Shown: positions 54,701 to 64,000 of the stretch, piece after piece
Numbering within the stretch: the stretch's first letter is position 1
How the letters are laid out: every line of letters starts with the position of its first letter
NCBI RefSeq assembly: GCF_000151665.1
Contig: NW_013171867.1
Coordinates: 622,946-686,945, forward strand
Source: Blastocystis hominis
Taxonomy: Eukaryota; Sar; Bigyra; Opalinata; Blastocystidae
Reading direction: 5' to 3'
Length of the DNA: 64,000 nt
Program-made: the position numbers and the translations under genes
The notes under the pieces: model-generated
What the model saw: the letters and a program-made list of their open reading frames with translations, nothing else
The model's database searches: none
What the model was told of the DNA's origin: nothing

Positions 54701-57700
54701 TCGTGCTCGAGCGGTTCGGGCGGTACAACACGGCGCAGCTCGCGTATCTCAAGGGCCTGCGGAACCAGAAGCTAATCGAGAACGCGGACGCGCTGCGCAC
54801 GTTGGAGGAGCGGTGGAAGGAGTGCGCGTACAACCTCCGTTTGTACCAGTTGCTCTTCACGTACGGGAAACTGAACAACGACCACATCGTGCTGAGCTAC
54901 TGCTTCACGCGCGTGAATAACTGGGAGTAGGTTCTTTGGATCCGGTTCCAACGCAGCGAGTACAAACGCATGGTGACCTTCATGGTTCCGAAACTGTCGT
55001 CGAACAATCTCGAAGTGCAGCTGATGATCAATCGGTACTATCAAATCACGCAGCTGGGCAGCGGAACGAACGTGCGTCCGCCCACCATCCTCACCGACAT
55101 GGTGCTTCGCTCGTACAAAGTGCTTCCGCACCAGCCCGTGAACCAGCACGACCTTCTCTTCCACGCGAACTGTCTGCAGTTCGATCTGGGCATGACCTAC
55201 CACTTCGTGAAGCAGGGTCCCGTCAAAGGATTCACCGACAACCTCCGCATGCCGCTGAAGAACCTCACGATCAACACGCTCAATCCGTGGGATCCCCTGC
55301 GCATGTGCGAGGAAGTGATGAACTGGAGAAGCAGTTTCATCACGCAGTTCGATCAGCGAATCCCGCCAGATATGCCGCACTGCCCCATTCCTTTGTCCTC
55401 CTGGTCGCTGCTTCTCTCGCGAGCGGCGCGCGCGCAGAACCTTCCCGAGATCGCGTATCAGTACATTATGTCGCAGCCTCCCGACTCGTCGTCGCGCTAT
55501 GACTCCTTCGAAACCTGGGCGGAGAAAGTGTGGGTCAGTCTGGATCTCAACACGCTGGACGGGCAGATCTTCAAGGATCCGGAAGTGAGCCAGCCGGAGA
55601 ATCTGAAGGACAGCCAGCTGGAGACGTTGAACTATCTGAAGGGGCTCTACTTCCAGAAGAATCGGAACATCAGCGAGGCGATCAACTGCTTCAACCGCGC
55701 TTCGAAGGGCCTCAAAGTCTGGGAGTCGTTCTCCTCCATCTTCTACCAGCGCTGGAAGGAGCACGGCGAGTCCAACGACGCCAATCAATGCATCAAGTCC
55801 TGCATTCATCAGCTCTGCCAAAGCAGCGACGTGACCAAACCCATGATGCGGCTTCTCCACATCGTTCTGTTCTCCTTCGAGAACCAAACCATCAGCACCA
55901 GTGCTCTCAACAATCTCCCGCAAGTCCCTACCCTGCACTGGATCCACTATCTCCCCGTGCTGCTGTCTCGTCCCACCGAGACGCAGATGTACTTGTTCAA
56001 TCACGTGCTGCGAAGCATCATCCTGGAGTTCCCGCAGATTATCTTCTATCCGCTCTACACGCTGTGCCAGTCTCTCGGAATGCCTACGGATAATCCGTAT
56101 TACCGACCTACGACGCCTCTCCATGGCGCTGTCGTGGAGCCAGCGGTACCTTTGTTCTTCTCGCCTAATCTCTAGTCGGCGCAGCTTGCATTGACAGGTC
56201 GTGCGAGCGAAAAGACCGTCCCGATCAACGTTTCCGATGTCGATTCTCCTCACTTGTAGACCATCTACTTCTTCTGGATCATCATTCTCTCTCACTACCC
56301 CCACGTCTCCCAACTGCTTCTCTTCCTCGACACGCTCTACTCGCTTCCCCGCGATCCCTACCGCGAGCTCCTCGCCTCCGTCGATCGCATCCTCAGCTCG
56401 GCCTATTCCGAGGTGGCTTCCAGCGGTCCCTCGGCGCTCTCGCGTTCCGTCAGCGACGCCATCAAGCAGCGCCTCGACAGCGTGATTCTCGCCACCTTCA
56501 GCTCCAAATGGGCGGTTCCCTCGACCTTCGCCTTCATCGAACAATACGAAAAGGCCTTCCTCTCCGACTTCGCCTCCTCCATCGTCACTTCCGACGGCCT
56601 CGTTCCCAACGCCTCCTTCCCTTCTTCGCTCCAAGCGCTCATCCAGCGCCTGCTTCTCTGGAAGGACTTCCTTCGCTCCGAGATCAAGCGCGATCGCCCC
56701 AACCCGAACGCCTTCTTCGGCTGCAAGTTCCTTCCCAACATCCTGGAAGTCCCCGGGAAGTTCCTCTCCTACACCAACTTCTACCGATCGCTCCCGACCG
56801 TGCAGAGCATCGCGCCCGTCCAGCCGCGCCTCTACCTCGACCGCCACGGCTCGCGGTATTTCTCGCTGACCGACGAGCGGAGCCACGAAGCGCGTTTCTA
56901 TTTGGAGCAAGTCAACGGGATCGAGCTGATTCTGGAAGAGCGCGTGTTGGCGCAGCAGATCTACTTCGAGAAGATCTGCTTCGCTTCCCCGCCGATCCAG
57001 TCGCGCCATCTGCACGCTCCGCTGCCTTGCTATGTGAACATCGGGCCCACGCTTCGACTCGTTCGCTCGGATGCGTCCATGGTGTCCTTCGAAGGCGTTT
57101 ATCAAAGCGTCCTGCAAGACACGTTCGACAAGGAGCAGCTCACCTTCGCCTTGCGGCTTTTCTTCGCCAATCACTCCGATCTGCCGCCAAGCGACGCGAT
57201 GAAACCCCTCATCGCCTCTGTTCCCCGCGAGAAGCTTCTATCGAGCGTGGTGTCGAGCGACACGCTGACGTCCTTCGTGTATTCTCTGCGACGCTTGGGT
57301 TCCTGGATAGATTCAATCGACTCGCGAGCATCAGCGATTTCTACGTGTTCCGAAGCGAATTCGCGCGGCACTACGGCTACTCCCAGTTCATTCAATACCT
57401 CTTCGCGTTCGTCTCGTTTTCTTTCGGTCACACGCAGGTCTCCGATGAATCGCCCGGCGCATTTGTTGCTGAATCTCCGCACAGGCGAAGTCACCGCGCT
57501 GAACGTCCATCCGAACTACCTGTCGCATGAGCAGGGCTACATCGTGCAGGAGCCTTCCTCCGTCCCGTTCCGCCTCACGCGCAACGTCTGCGCGTTTATG
57601 ACGGAGTTCTACGAGGAGGGAAGCTTCCAGCTGGCGACGAGCGCGTACGCTTTGGTAGGAGCGAAGGAGGGCGATGAGGCGCAGACGTTCAAGCGGAACG

Positions 57701-57972
57701 AGGAGATGCTGCAGGTGTACGCGAAGATTTTCGAGCGGGATAATATGCGGTTGCTGCTGAAGCCCACGGTGATGGGGGAGACGCGGGACTTCGCGTCGAA
57801 TAACGTGGATTCGTTTGTGAAGAGAGGCCTTCGATTGGCGCCGAATGTGGATTTGACGCCGTTGCAGGAGAGAAAGGAGGATGTGGATCGAGGGATTGTG
57901 GAGGCGGTGCAGCAGAGCAAAGAGATGCAGAACTTGCTGTCGATGTCTCCGTCCTTCTGCGCCTGGTTTTAG
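44958..57972 (+). CDS. TRRAP: TRRAP/Tra1, PIKK-family pseudokinase scaffold of SAGA/NuA4
   Basis: A 13-kb gene for a protein of about 4000 residues. Exon 1 starts [16 protein letters not shown]. Introns of 26-34 nt join [38 protein letters not shown] and [20 protein letters not shown], matching the N-terminal HEAT region of TRRAP. HEAT repeats continue to about 53000; FAT-type sequence ([41 protein letters not shown]-like helices) runs about 54600-56180. The degenerate PI3K-like domain covers about 56750-57972 ([20 protein letters not shown], then [20 protein letters not shown]), and the end [11 protein letters not shown] corresponds to the family's MDPAWHPWL FATC end. Catalytic kinase motifs (DxxxxN, DFG) are not seen, as expected for TRRAP. 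Almost every apparent stop is a TAG at an intron end. Not every exon join was checked. Three low-complexity inserts are listed separately. Confidence 0.9.
45655..45723. repeat. (ACG)n tract encoding poly-Thr in TRRAP
   Basis: Trinucleotide run of ACG with a few variants, in frame as a Thr-rich stretch of roughly 20 residues in an N-terminal linker of the TRRAP homologue. Confidence 0.7.
47035..47256. repeat. Minisatellite encoding V-P-G-V-(A/P/T)-N/S repeats in TRRAP
   Basis: About 220 bp built of 9- and 18-bp units such as GTTCCTGGCGTTGCGAATG, in frame as [12 protein letters not shown] and related. Collagen/elastin-like, disordered and probably polymorphic. Confidence 0.75.
49548..49700. 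repeat. 12-bp minisatellite encoding (SASN)n in TRRAP
   Basis: About twelve copies of TCGGCTTCCAAT or its TCGGTTACCAAT and TCGGCTACCAAT variants, in frame with the TRRAP homologue, followed by an S/T/P-rich linker to about 49900. Confidence 0.75.
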
Positions 57973-58230
57973 TCATGAAATTGTGATGGAGTGTTTGTTT
58001 GAAGAAGGATTTGGAGGTGAAAGTGGAGTGGAATGGATTGTGTTGTGTTTTGATGAATGACTTAGTAAAGGGATGACAGGACTGGGGAAAGTGAGAAGGA
58101 AAAGCAAATCAATGTGGAGATATGTGTGAATGTAAATACGAAAACAAAGAGAAGAACAATAGTGACAAGCTGACTGACATTAGACCAAGAGTTTAAATCA
58201 ATGTGAATTGTTATTCCATTCATTTATCCT

Positions 58231-58311
58231 TTCATTCAATCATTCATTCATTCATTCATTCATTCATTCATTCATTCATTCATTCATTCATTCATTCATT
58301 CATTCATTCAC
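58231..58311. repeat. (ATTC)n microsatellite
   Basis: About 80 bp of near-perfect CATT/ATTC tetranucleotide repeats between convergent genes. Confidence 0.85.
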
Positions 58312-58324
58312 TCACTTCCTTTCC

Positions 58325-58332
58325 AACAAACA
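58325..58332 (-). terminator. TGTTTGTT 3'-end octamer of dihydroorotase
   Basis: AACAAACA on the plus strand, 11 nt beyond the TAA at 58344-58346 of the minus-strand gene. Confidence 0.65.
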
Positions 58333-58343
58333 ATCTCATCTCT

Positions 58344-59561
58344 TTACTCTCTCTCCACACACTTCCAACGCATCATTTCTCCCGCCTTCAACGGCACCAC
58401 CACCGAGTCTCCGAACTCGTAGCTCTCCGGCACCTTCCACTCCTTTCTCTCCAGCTCCACGAACTCTTCATTCCGCGGCAGTCCATAAAAATCGGCTCCG
58501 TTCTCCCTACGATTCGCTCCCTCGCCCTTCCCTACGCCGCGAACGCCTCCAGCTTATCCAAACACCCGTTCGCTTCGAAGATCTCCGCGTACAGCTCCAG
58601 GCTCAGAAACTCGCTGAAGCATCCAGCGCAGGCCTTCTTGCATTCCTTCGTCTCTCGCACGTGCGGCGCGGAATCGGTTCCCAAAAACAATCGCTTGCAG
58701 CCCGACTGAATCGCTTGGATCAGCGCCTGGCGATGCTCCTCGCGTTTCAGAATCGGCAGGCAGTAGAAATGGGGCTTCAGGCCGCCGACGAGGAGTTCTA
58801 TTCGATTAGGAAGGAGGGAAGGAGGCACGGTTGCGATTGTACATCAGATGCTGAGGGGTGATGGTTCCTCCGACATTCGCACCGCCGTTCAATACGAATT
58901 CGACTCCCTGCTTGGTTGTAATGTGTTCCATGATGATCTTTAACTCCGGAAGATCTGCATGGAGAGGTTTCAACACGGACTCGACGAAAGCAGCCTCTCG
59001 ATCAAAAATATCGATCGACGGATCTGTTGCCTCGCCATGAACGCACAGTGGCATTCCCAACTCTGCCATTTTTCGCTACTCATTAAAAAGCTCCATTATC
59101 ATTACTAGAACACTGTAGACATTATGGATATCGGTAACGCCATTGTCACTGTTCGTTGTCGCTCCAGCAGGGTAATACTTGCAAGCATACACTATTCCAC
59201 TCTTTTTGGCCAGTTCAATTTCCTCCGGCGTTGTGTGGTCCGTGAGATATCTTCGTAAAATGCAAACAATAGAAGTACAGCGTCATTAACAACTGTAAAT
59301 CACAGTTCTTGGGGAAATTGGCTTCGATTCGTTTCTTGTACTCTCTAGCCTACAATTGAAGGTTCCTGTTATAGGGACTCTTTCCACAGTGGTAATAGGA
59401 TCGGGCATAAGATTTGGCATAACTAGGAAACGTTTATAGATCGTAGAAACCTTTGCTAGCGACCTATTGGAAACATGAGCAAGAAACTACTACACCATAT
59501 TCTTTCCATCACGGAGATGGATGTGGAAATCATCCGGACGTCGAATTCGAATTCTCTGCAT
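58344..59561 (-). CDS. Dihydroorotase (PyrC/URA4 type)
   Basis: Zinc amidohydrolase of pyrimidine biosynthesis that interconverts carbamoyl aspartate and dihydroorotate. The start at 59561 gives [20 protein letters not shown], with the metal-binding H-x-H. Short exons follow: [30 protein letters not shown], then [20 protein letters not shown] carrying the lysine that is carbamylated in the family. [31 protein letters not shown] (the catalytic Asp) and [13 protein letters not shown] follow. After a 29-nt intron near 58531 the end is [13 protein letters not shown]-like and [11 protein letters not shown]. About eight introns of about 30 nt; those between 59060 and 59470 were not all placed exactly. 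The catalytic set appears complete. 5' exons are AT-rich and 3' exons GC-rich. Confidence 0.88.
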
Positions 59562-59861
59562 CAAAAAACAAAAACAAATAAAGATAGTGTTGTGGGAATC
59601 GAACGAACGAGATGGAATTCAATCAATTTGCTTTTTCTTTTTCCTGATTAATATGTAACATATTATTGATTGCGAAGAAATTTAGATATCAACGTATTGT
59701 GAGAATATGGAATTAATGCAAGTCAAAGGATTGACATAAATGACAATGCACTCAAACAAATAGAGGTTAATCCATTTAATATAATTTGATGAACTATTCT
59801 ATCTATTTCAGCAAATGGAAAATAGTTAGAATTAGAAAATAAAACCAAGAAAATGAAGTGA
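59562..59861. other. AT-rich divergent intergenic region
   Basis: About 300 bp between dihydroorotase and the MORN/LRR gene, very AT-rich, with no supported feature. Confidence 0.4.
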
Positions 59862-62427
59862 ATGAAAAACTGGAAAATAACGTTTTTACATATAATAATG
59901 CAAAACATTGCGGAATTGGTCAATTCCCTTACCAGTGACTATCATATTGATAGTTCCATCATCCAATATGTGCAAACCTGTGTGGATGAAGAATGGAAAG
60001 TGGATGGCTGGATTTCACTCATATTGAGTAATAGAGAATGTGTAGTATTGCAATTCAATAATGGAGTATTCTTGAATCAAGGATTTGTCCTCAATGATGA
60101 AAAAGTGTTGAAAGTGATTGGAAATCATCAAATTGGTGCTATTTCATATAATGAAGAATTCTTGGTAAAAGGAATCGTGGATTTGGATCATGGAAGTCGA
60201 TTTGAAGGATTGGTATTGGTAGAAAACGAAAAAGAAAACGAAGGTAAAATAGGAATTCCATTTGGATATGGTGAAATGTATGATGATGATGGATTCTTGA
60301 TGTACAAGGGCATAATGATCAATTGGAAACGATTTGGATATGGAACGAGTTATCATAATAATGGATGTATTGAATATGAAGGATATTGGTGTGATGATAA
60401 TTGGTTTGGAATTGGAAAAGTGTTTGATTTATCAGGAAAGTTTGTAAAAGAATGTGAATGGTATAATGGAATCGAATGTGATACTGATGAAAAATATGAA
60501 GGAGATGGCAGCAAACCAAAGAATATTGGAATCAAATATTTGAAACTGAGTAACAATTGTGTATTGGTTGATTGGGATGTTTCCTTGTTCCACAATTTGG
60601 AATCAATTGAAATCGGGAATGAATGTTTTAAATCAGTGCAAACATTCAAAATCGATGGATTGAATCGATTGAAAATCATCAAAATCGGAAACAATTCATT
60701 TACCCAATATAAGAACACATATGGAGGGAATGAATCGAAATCATTCCACATATTGAATTGCGGATCATTGGAATCGATTGACATTGGTGAATTCAGTTTC
60801 AGTGATTTTGCTGGAGACTTTGAATTGAAGAATCTGCCACAACTACAATCCATTCAAATTGGAGCAATTGAAAGTGATTCATACAATTTTTATCATAGTT
60901 CATTTATAATTCGAGGTAAGCAATGATATGATATTGAATATTTGGGTAATGCATAGATCTTCCAAATCTACAATCCATTACAATGGGTAAATATACATTT
61001 TGCCTCTCTTTATCAACAATAATCGCAAGTATTGAATGAATTTGAATGAAATCATAAATTTAGATCTTCCAAATCTAACATCCATTCATCTTGGCTGGTG
61101 TGCATTACAAGGAAGAGAATATGACGAATCATGCTCCTTGATAATGCGAAGTATGAAAATGAAATGATTTGGAATAATTGAGTGTAGATCTCCCCCTTTT
61201 TTCATCGTTCCAAACAAACGGAATGTGCTTTTATTATACTGCAAATCTTGAATTGGAAAGTATTAGGAATCATTGGATCCTGATATGATTTAGATATTCC
61301 AAATTGCAGAAATGTTTGGGATCCATCTTCATTTACAAATGTCGTGTCACATAAAATTAGCAGTATTCTTTGTCCATTTATATTTTTATATATAATAGAT
61401 GTCTGCTCCTCATTATTTCCAAATGTATATAACATTGATACATTTCCTTCTATTGAATCAACTGCTACATCCATTGTTCTTGAACCATGGACATGCAATG
61501 ATATGGAATTTGAATTCTTCGATATCAGTCGATTTACTCTGTTAGAATCATTAGACATTGGTAGTAATAGCTTTGCATTTGTGAAAATGTTCAAAATTAA
61601 GGCTTTGTCAAGACTGAAAAGTCTGAGAATAGGAATACGATCATTTACTGAGCGAAAAGGTAGTTTTGGAGAAAACAAATCGAAATCCTTCCACATTTTG
61701 AATTGTGAATCATTGAGATCGATTGAAATTGGCGAATTTAGCTTCAGTGATTATGCTGGCGAATTTGAGTTGAAGAATTGTCCACAATTACATTCTTTGA
61801 AGATCGGATCAATAAAAAAGGATTCGTATAATTTTTATTATAGTTCATTTGTGATTCGAGGTATTGATATGAAATCAGCAGTGATGAATAGATCTTCCGG
61901 AATTGAAGTCCGTTGAATTAGGAACGAAAGCCTTCAGTAGTTCGCAAACTGTGAGAATTGAAAGTAAAGAATATGAGTGAAGCTGAATCATCAGAACTCC
62001 CTAAATTGCATTCTATCAATCTCGGTATGTTTTCTCTTTGTGGAAGAAGAAACGACCCATCTACCCGTTTGATCATGACAAGTTGGAATAAATTCAAAGA
62101 CTTAACAAAATAGATCTTCCTTCCCTCTTATCCATTATTAATATTCAAGGAAATAGTTTTTCCTATTACAACACCGTAGTATTACAGAGTAAGTGAGGAA
62201 CGTGTATGCTGGCTCAATATGCAGATATTCCGAATCTTACAACTTTGACCATTCCTTACTCATTTGCATCAGTTCAAGAGATGTCAGTATCGAGTAAGCA
62301 CCAAGGATAATTGTTAACAATAGAATTATCCTCTGCATTTTGCACGTTTTTGAAGGGTACTCCGGGATATCATACAATCAAATTGAACGACTCGTCATGC
62401 AAGAATTGTACTATTTTTTAGAATTAG
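59862..62427 (+). CDS. MORN and leucine-rich (BspA-like) repeat protein with one-repeat exons
   Basis: The first exon (to about 60914) encodes about 350 residues: a short N-terminus (ATG 59862 or 59898), MORN-like repeats (FEGLVLVENE, IPFGYGEMYDDDGFLMYKG, YGTSYHNNGCIEYEGYWCDD), then leucine-rich units with LESIEIGNECF, SFHILNCGSLESIDIGEFSF and ELKNLPQLQSIQIGAIE. After it come short exons each beginning G|AT-CTT-CC (D-L-P-x-L-x-S-I), split by introns of 30-75 nt: near 60957, 61064, 61187, 61295, 61399, 61891, 62113 and 62221. A long exon (about 61400-61860) repeats the SFHILNCESLRSIEIGEFSF module. The TAG at 62425-62427 lies exactly four bases before TGTTTGTT (62432-62439). I recall this repeat style from Blastocystis predicted proteins. 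Function unknown, perhaps protein interaction. Confidence 0.68.
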
Positions 62428-63408
62428 AACCTGTTTGTTTTTACATATGTATTTGGGATAGAATCTGTCTTGATGGCAAATAGGGGTTGTTTGTTGTCAT
62501 AGAACGTGTTAATAATAGAATTTCTAAAATATATATTACTCATTACCGATTATGAGAATATAGAGACGTTATAACAATCCTCATCCGTGATATCCATTTT
62601 TAGGCTCATTCCATTTGCTTATCAAGGACCTCCTTACTTTAACAACATAAATATGTTCCAATTTCATGTTTTCTACAGTACTCCACTGAATAACTCAATG
62701 TCTCTGTAGTGTGCAATAAAAATCCTATTTCCCTTTCTCCATCCTATCGGTTAATTCGTTCTGGCTGTTGTAGTGTGTTTCCGTTTTTGTATGGCAACAT
62801 ACGCCACGTATCTACATTGATCACTTAGTATCTTGCAACAAATGATATAGTAAAAAAGAATTTTTAAATTTTAAACTCATTTTAAATATTGCTTTATCCT
62901 GTGGATAGTTTCATCTTCTTTCGATTTAGCAAATTGAACGCAGTAATCGTTTTCAAAAACTGTAAGAATTGTTTTAGACTTACCGATTCAAAGAAATCTA
63001 GTGATCTACCCTTGGTGAGTATAATCTCATGAACTTCATGATATCCGACATTAATAATTATGGAAAAGACGCTTTAGTACGGTTATTTTACTAAAACGAT
63101 GCTCCACAATAAATCGATGTATTACGTTCCGCTTACGTCATATTTCTTTGTTTACTTCAATGAGTGAGGTTTTAAGGCATATTCACTACCACGCTATTAT
63201 TAATAATGGATTTTTTAAACGAACTAGACCTTCCATATTGCACAATTTTAAATTTTCTATCCAATGCTACTCCGGCTATCCAATTTTAGACGCGTTTGTC
63301 TTTCTAGGAATAATGAAAAGTTCGTTCTCCAATCACATTTATGCACAAAAACAGCGAGTCGTGGTATTTATTTTATATCGATAAAGTGGATTTTAGTAGA
63401 TTTTTGTT
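62428..63408. other. Long AT-rich intergenic region
   Basis: Nearly 1 kb without a supported gene, the longest in the window. A second TGTTTGTT lies near 62489. Short open frames (for example near 63148-63384) lack family resemblance. It could hold the promoter of the following surface-protein gene. Confidence 0.4.
62432..62439 (+). terminator. TGTTTGTT 3'-end octamer of the MORN/LRR gene
   Basis: Four bases (AACC) separate it from a TAG at 62425-62427, the same spacing as at other gene ends in this window. Confidence 0.6.
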
Positions 63409-64000
63409 ATGATCACTCCACTTCTGTTGCTTTTTGTTTTTGCGCAAATAGTTGTTGGAGAAATAATATGTGGAGCTGGACAGACGTATGCACGATTACT
63501 AATGCATTGTGAAGCTGCTTGCAATGAGCAAGCAGTGTCAATTTTGTCGGGAAGTGAAGTTGTTTATTTAAGCCCGATGTATATAGAATATGTAGATTCT
63601 GACACGGAAACCTGTTTAAAGTCATCTGTGAACAATCTGTATACTATGAATTTCACGGACACACAGAATGATGGCTGGTATCCGGGGTCGTTTTTGATTG
63701 TATATGGGAAGTATGGTAATATTTTCTATAAGTATTACCAGGTCAGTCCCACATACGAAACTCATCTTCTCTCTCTGCATTATGCTTTAAATTTAAACGA
63801 GGTTTGGAAAATATCGGAAAGCTATTATCCAGGATGGAATACCTATTGGTTTGATGATAGTGCGTGGAGTGAAGAGCAATTAGGAGTTCATTTTGGGAAC
63901 TATTTAGTTACGCAGTACTTTCGGAAACCCTTTGCGGGAATCGACGGTATGGCATCATATGAAGTACGTCTGAAGTATCGATTTGGCGTTGTGGCTTATA
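63409..64000 (+). CDS. Secreted surface protein with DGW-type and jelly-roll-like segments, 3' end outside window
   Basis: Open from the ATG at 63409 to the last base with no stop or intron needed, about 197 codons. Signal peptide LLLLFVFAQIVVG. Cysteines follow at AACNEQ and TCLKSS, then YTMNFTDTQNDGWYPGSFLI, resembling the Y-x-L-x-M-x-D-x-x-x-DGW motif common in secreted proteins. Then ISESYYPGWNTYWFDDSAWS and YFRKPFAG are found. The W-x-x-FDDS-x-W...YFRK order is shared with the glycoprotein at 17010-19596, so the two belong to one family of surface proteins. Function unknown. Confidence 0.75.
   Translation, partial: MITPLLLLFVFAQIVVGEIICGAGQTYARLLMHCEAACNEQAVSILSGSEVVYLSPMYIEYVDSDTETCLKSSVNNLYTMNFTDTQNDGWYPGSFLIVYGKYGNIFYKYYQVSPTYETHLLSLHYALNLNEVWKISESYYPGWNTYWFDDSAWSEEQLGVHFGNYLVTQYFRKPFAGIDGMASYEVRLKYRFGVVAY

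Larger units (their letters stand above)
57973..58343. other. Convergent intergenic region after TRRAP, with octamers and an ATTC microsatellite
   Basis: Holds the TRRAP octamer TGTTTGTT at 57992-57999 (20 nt after the stop), an (ATTC)n microsatellite and the minus-strand octamer of dihydroorotase at 58325-58332. No gene is supported. Confidence 0.55.

Noticed and set aside
54772-57174. Antisense open frame of about 800 codons opposite TRRAP
   Set aside because: Shadow of GC-rich TRRAP exons; no recognisable content.
63148-63384. Short plus-strand open frame before the last gene
   Set aside because: No family resemblance and it overlaps the likely promoter of the surface-protein gene.

Overview
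This is nuclear DNA of a very compact eukaryotic microbe, most probably the stramenopile gut protist Blastocystis or a close relative. Three things point there. (1) Nearly every gene is cut by tiny GT-AG introns of about 28-35 nt. (2) The octamer TGTTTGTT, or variants such as TGTTTGAG, TGTTTGTG and TGTTTGTC, sits at gene ends. In Blastocystis this octamer is known to lie just downstream of poly(A) sites, where the poly(A) tail itself can complete a stop codon. At least three genes here (SPIN90-like, a surface protein and RPT4) have no genomic stop before the octamer; in each, a T lies exactly 4 nt upstream and in frame, so that T+AA gives UAA. (3) A MORN/leucine-rich protein has the repeat style I associate with Blastocystis. 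The species call is inference; no rRNA or mitochondrial marker is present.

Layout: 1-500 decayed Maverick/Polinton-like DNA polymerase B relic; 1.4-2.0 kb RPS15 (-); 2.4-6.2 kb SMC2 condensin (+); 6.2-8.1 kb Na+/H+ exchanger (+); 8.1-10.1 kb secreted or membrane kinase (-); 10.5-11.0 kb RPL27 (+); 11.2-13.2 kb NEMP-like nuclear-envelope protein (-); 13.3-15.4 kb calponin-homology/coiled-coil protein (-); 15.7-16.8 kb WW-SPIN90 Arp2/3 regulator (+); 17.0-19.6 kb surface glycoprotein (+); 19.8-20.8 kb class IV aminotransferase (+); roadblock dynein light chain (-); ThiM (-); PRCC (+); RPL26 (+); CDIN1-like nuclease (-); 25.3-28.9 kb helical-repeat protein (+); an unrecognised basic protein (+); WDR89 (+); BRCA1-like RING-BRCT (-); GH38 alpha-mannosidase (-); RPT4 (+); ZIFL-type MFS transporter (-); TFIIS-N/SPT2 fusion (+); a small ORF (+); WASHC3 (+); SET-domain H3K36-type methyltransferase (+); 45-58 kb TRRAP/Tra1 (+); dihydroorotase (-); 59.9-62.4 kb MORN/LRR protein (+); and a partial surface protein running off the end (+).

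There is no operon logic. Genes are nearly back to back, in both orientations, and the 3' octamer of one gene often lies within a few bases of the next gene's ATG or inside the convergent neighbour's end. Chromatin and transcription factors (SMC2, TRRAP, SET enzyme, SPT2, BRCA1-like), actin and endosome regulators (SPIN90, WASHC3) and pyrimidine and thiamine metabolism are represented. Several long genes have AT-rich 5' parts and very GC-rich 3' parts. Simple-sequence tracts swell two introns and several disordered coding regions. Exon boundaries were worked out by eye from reading-frame continuity; those called uncertain should be checked against RNA-seq.
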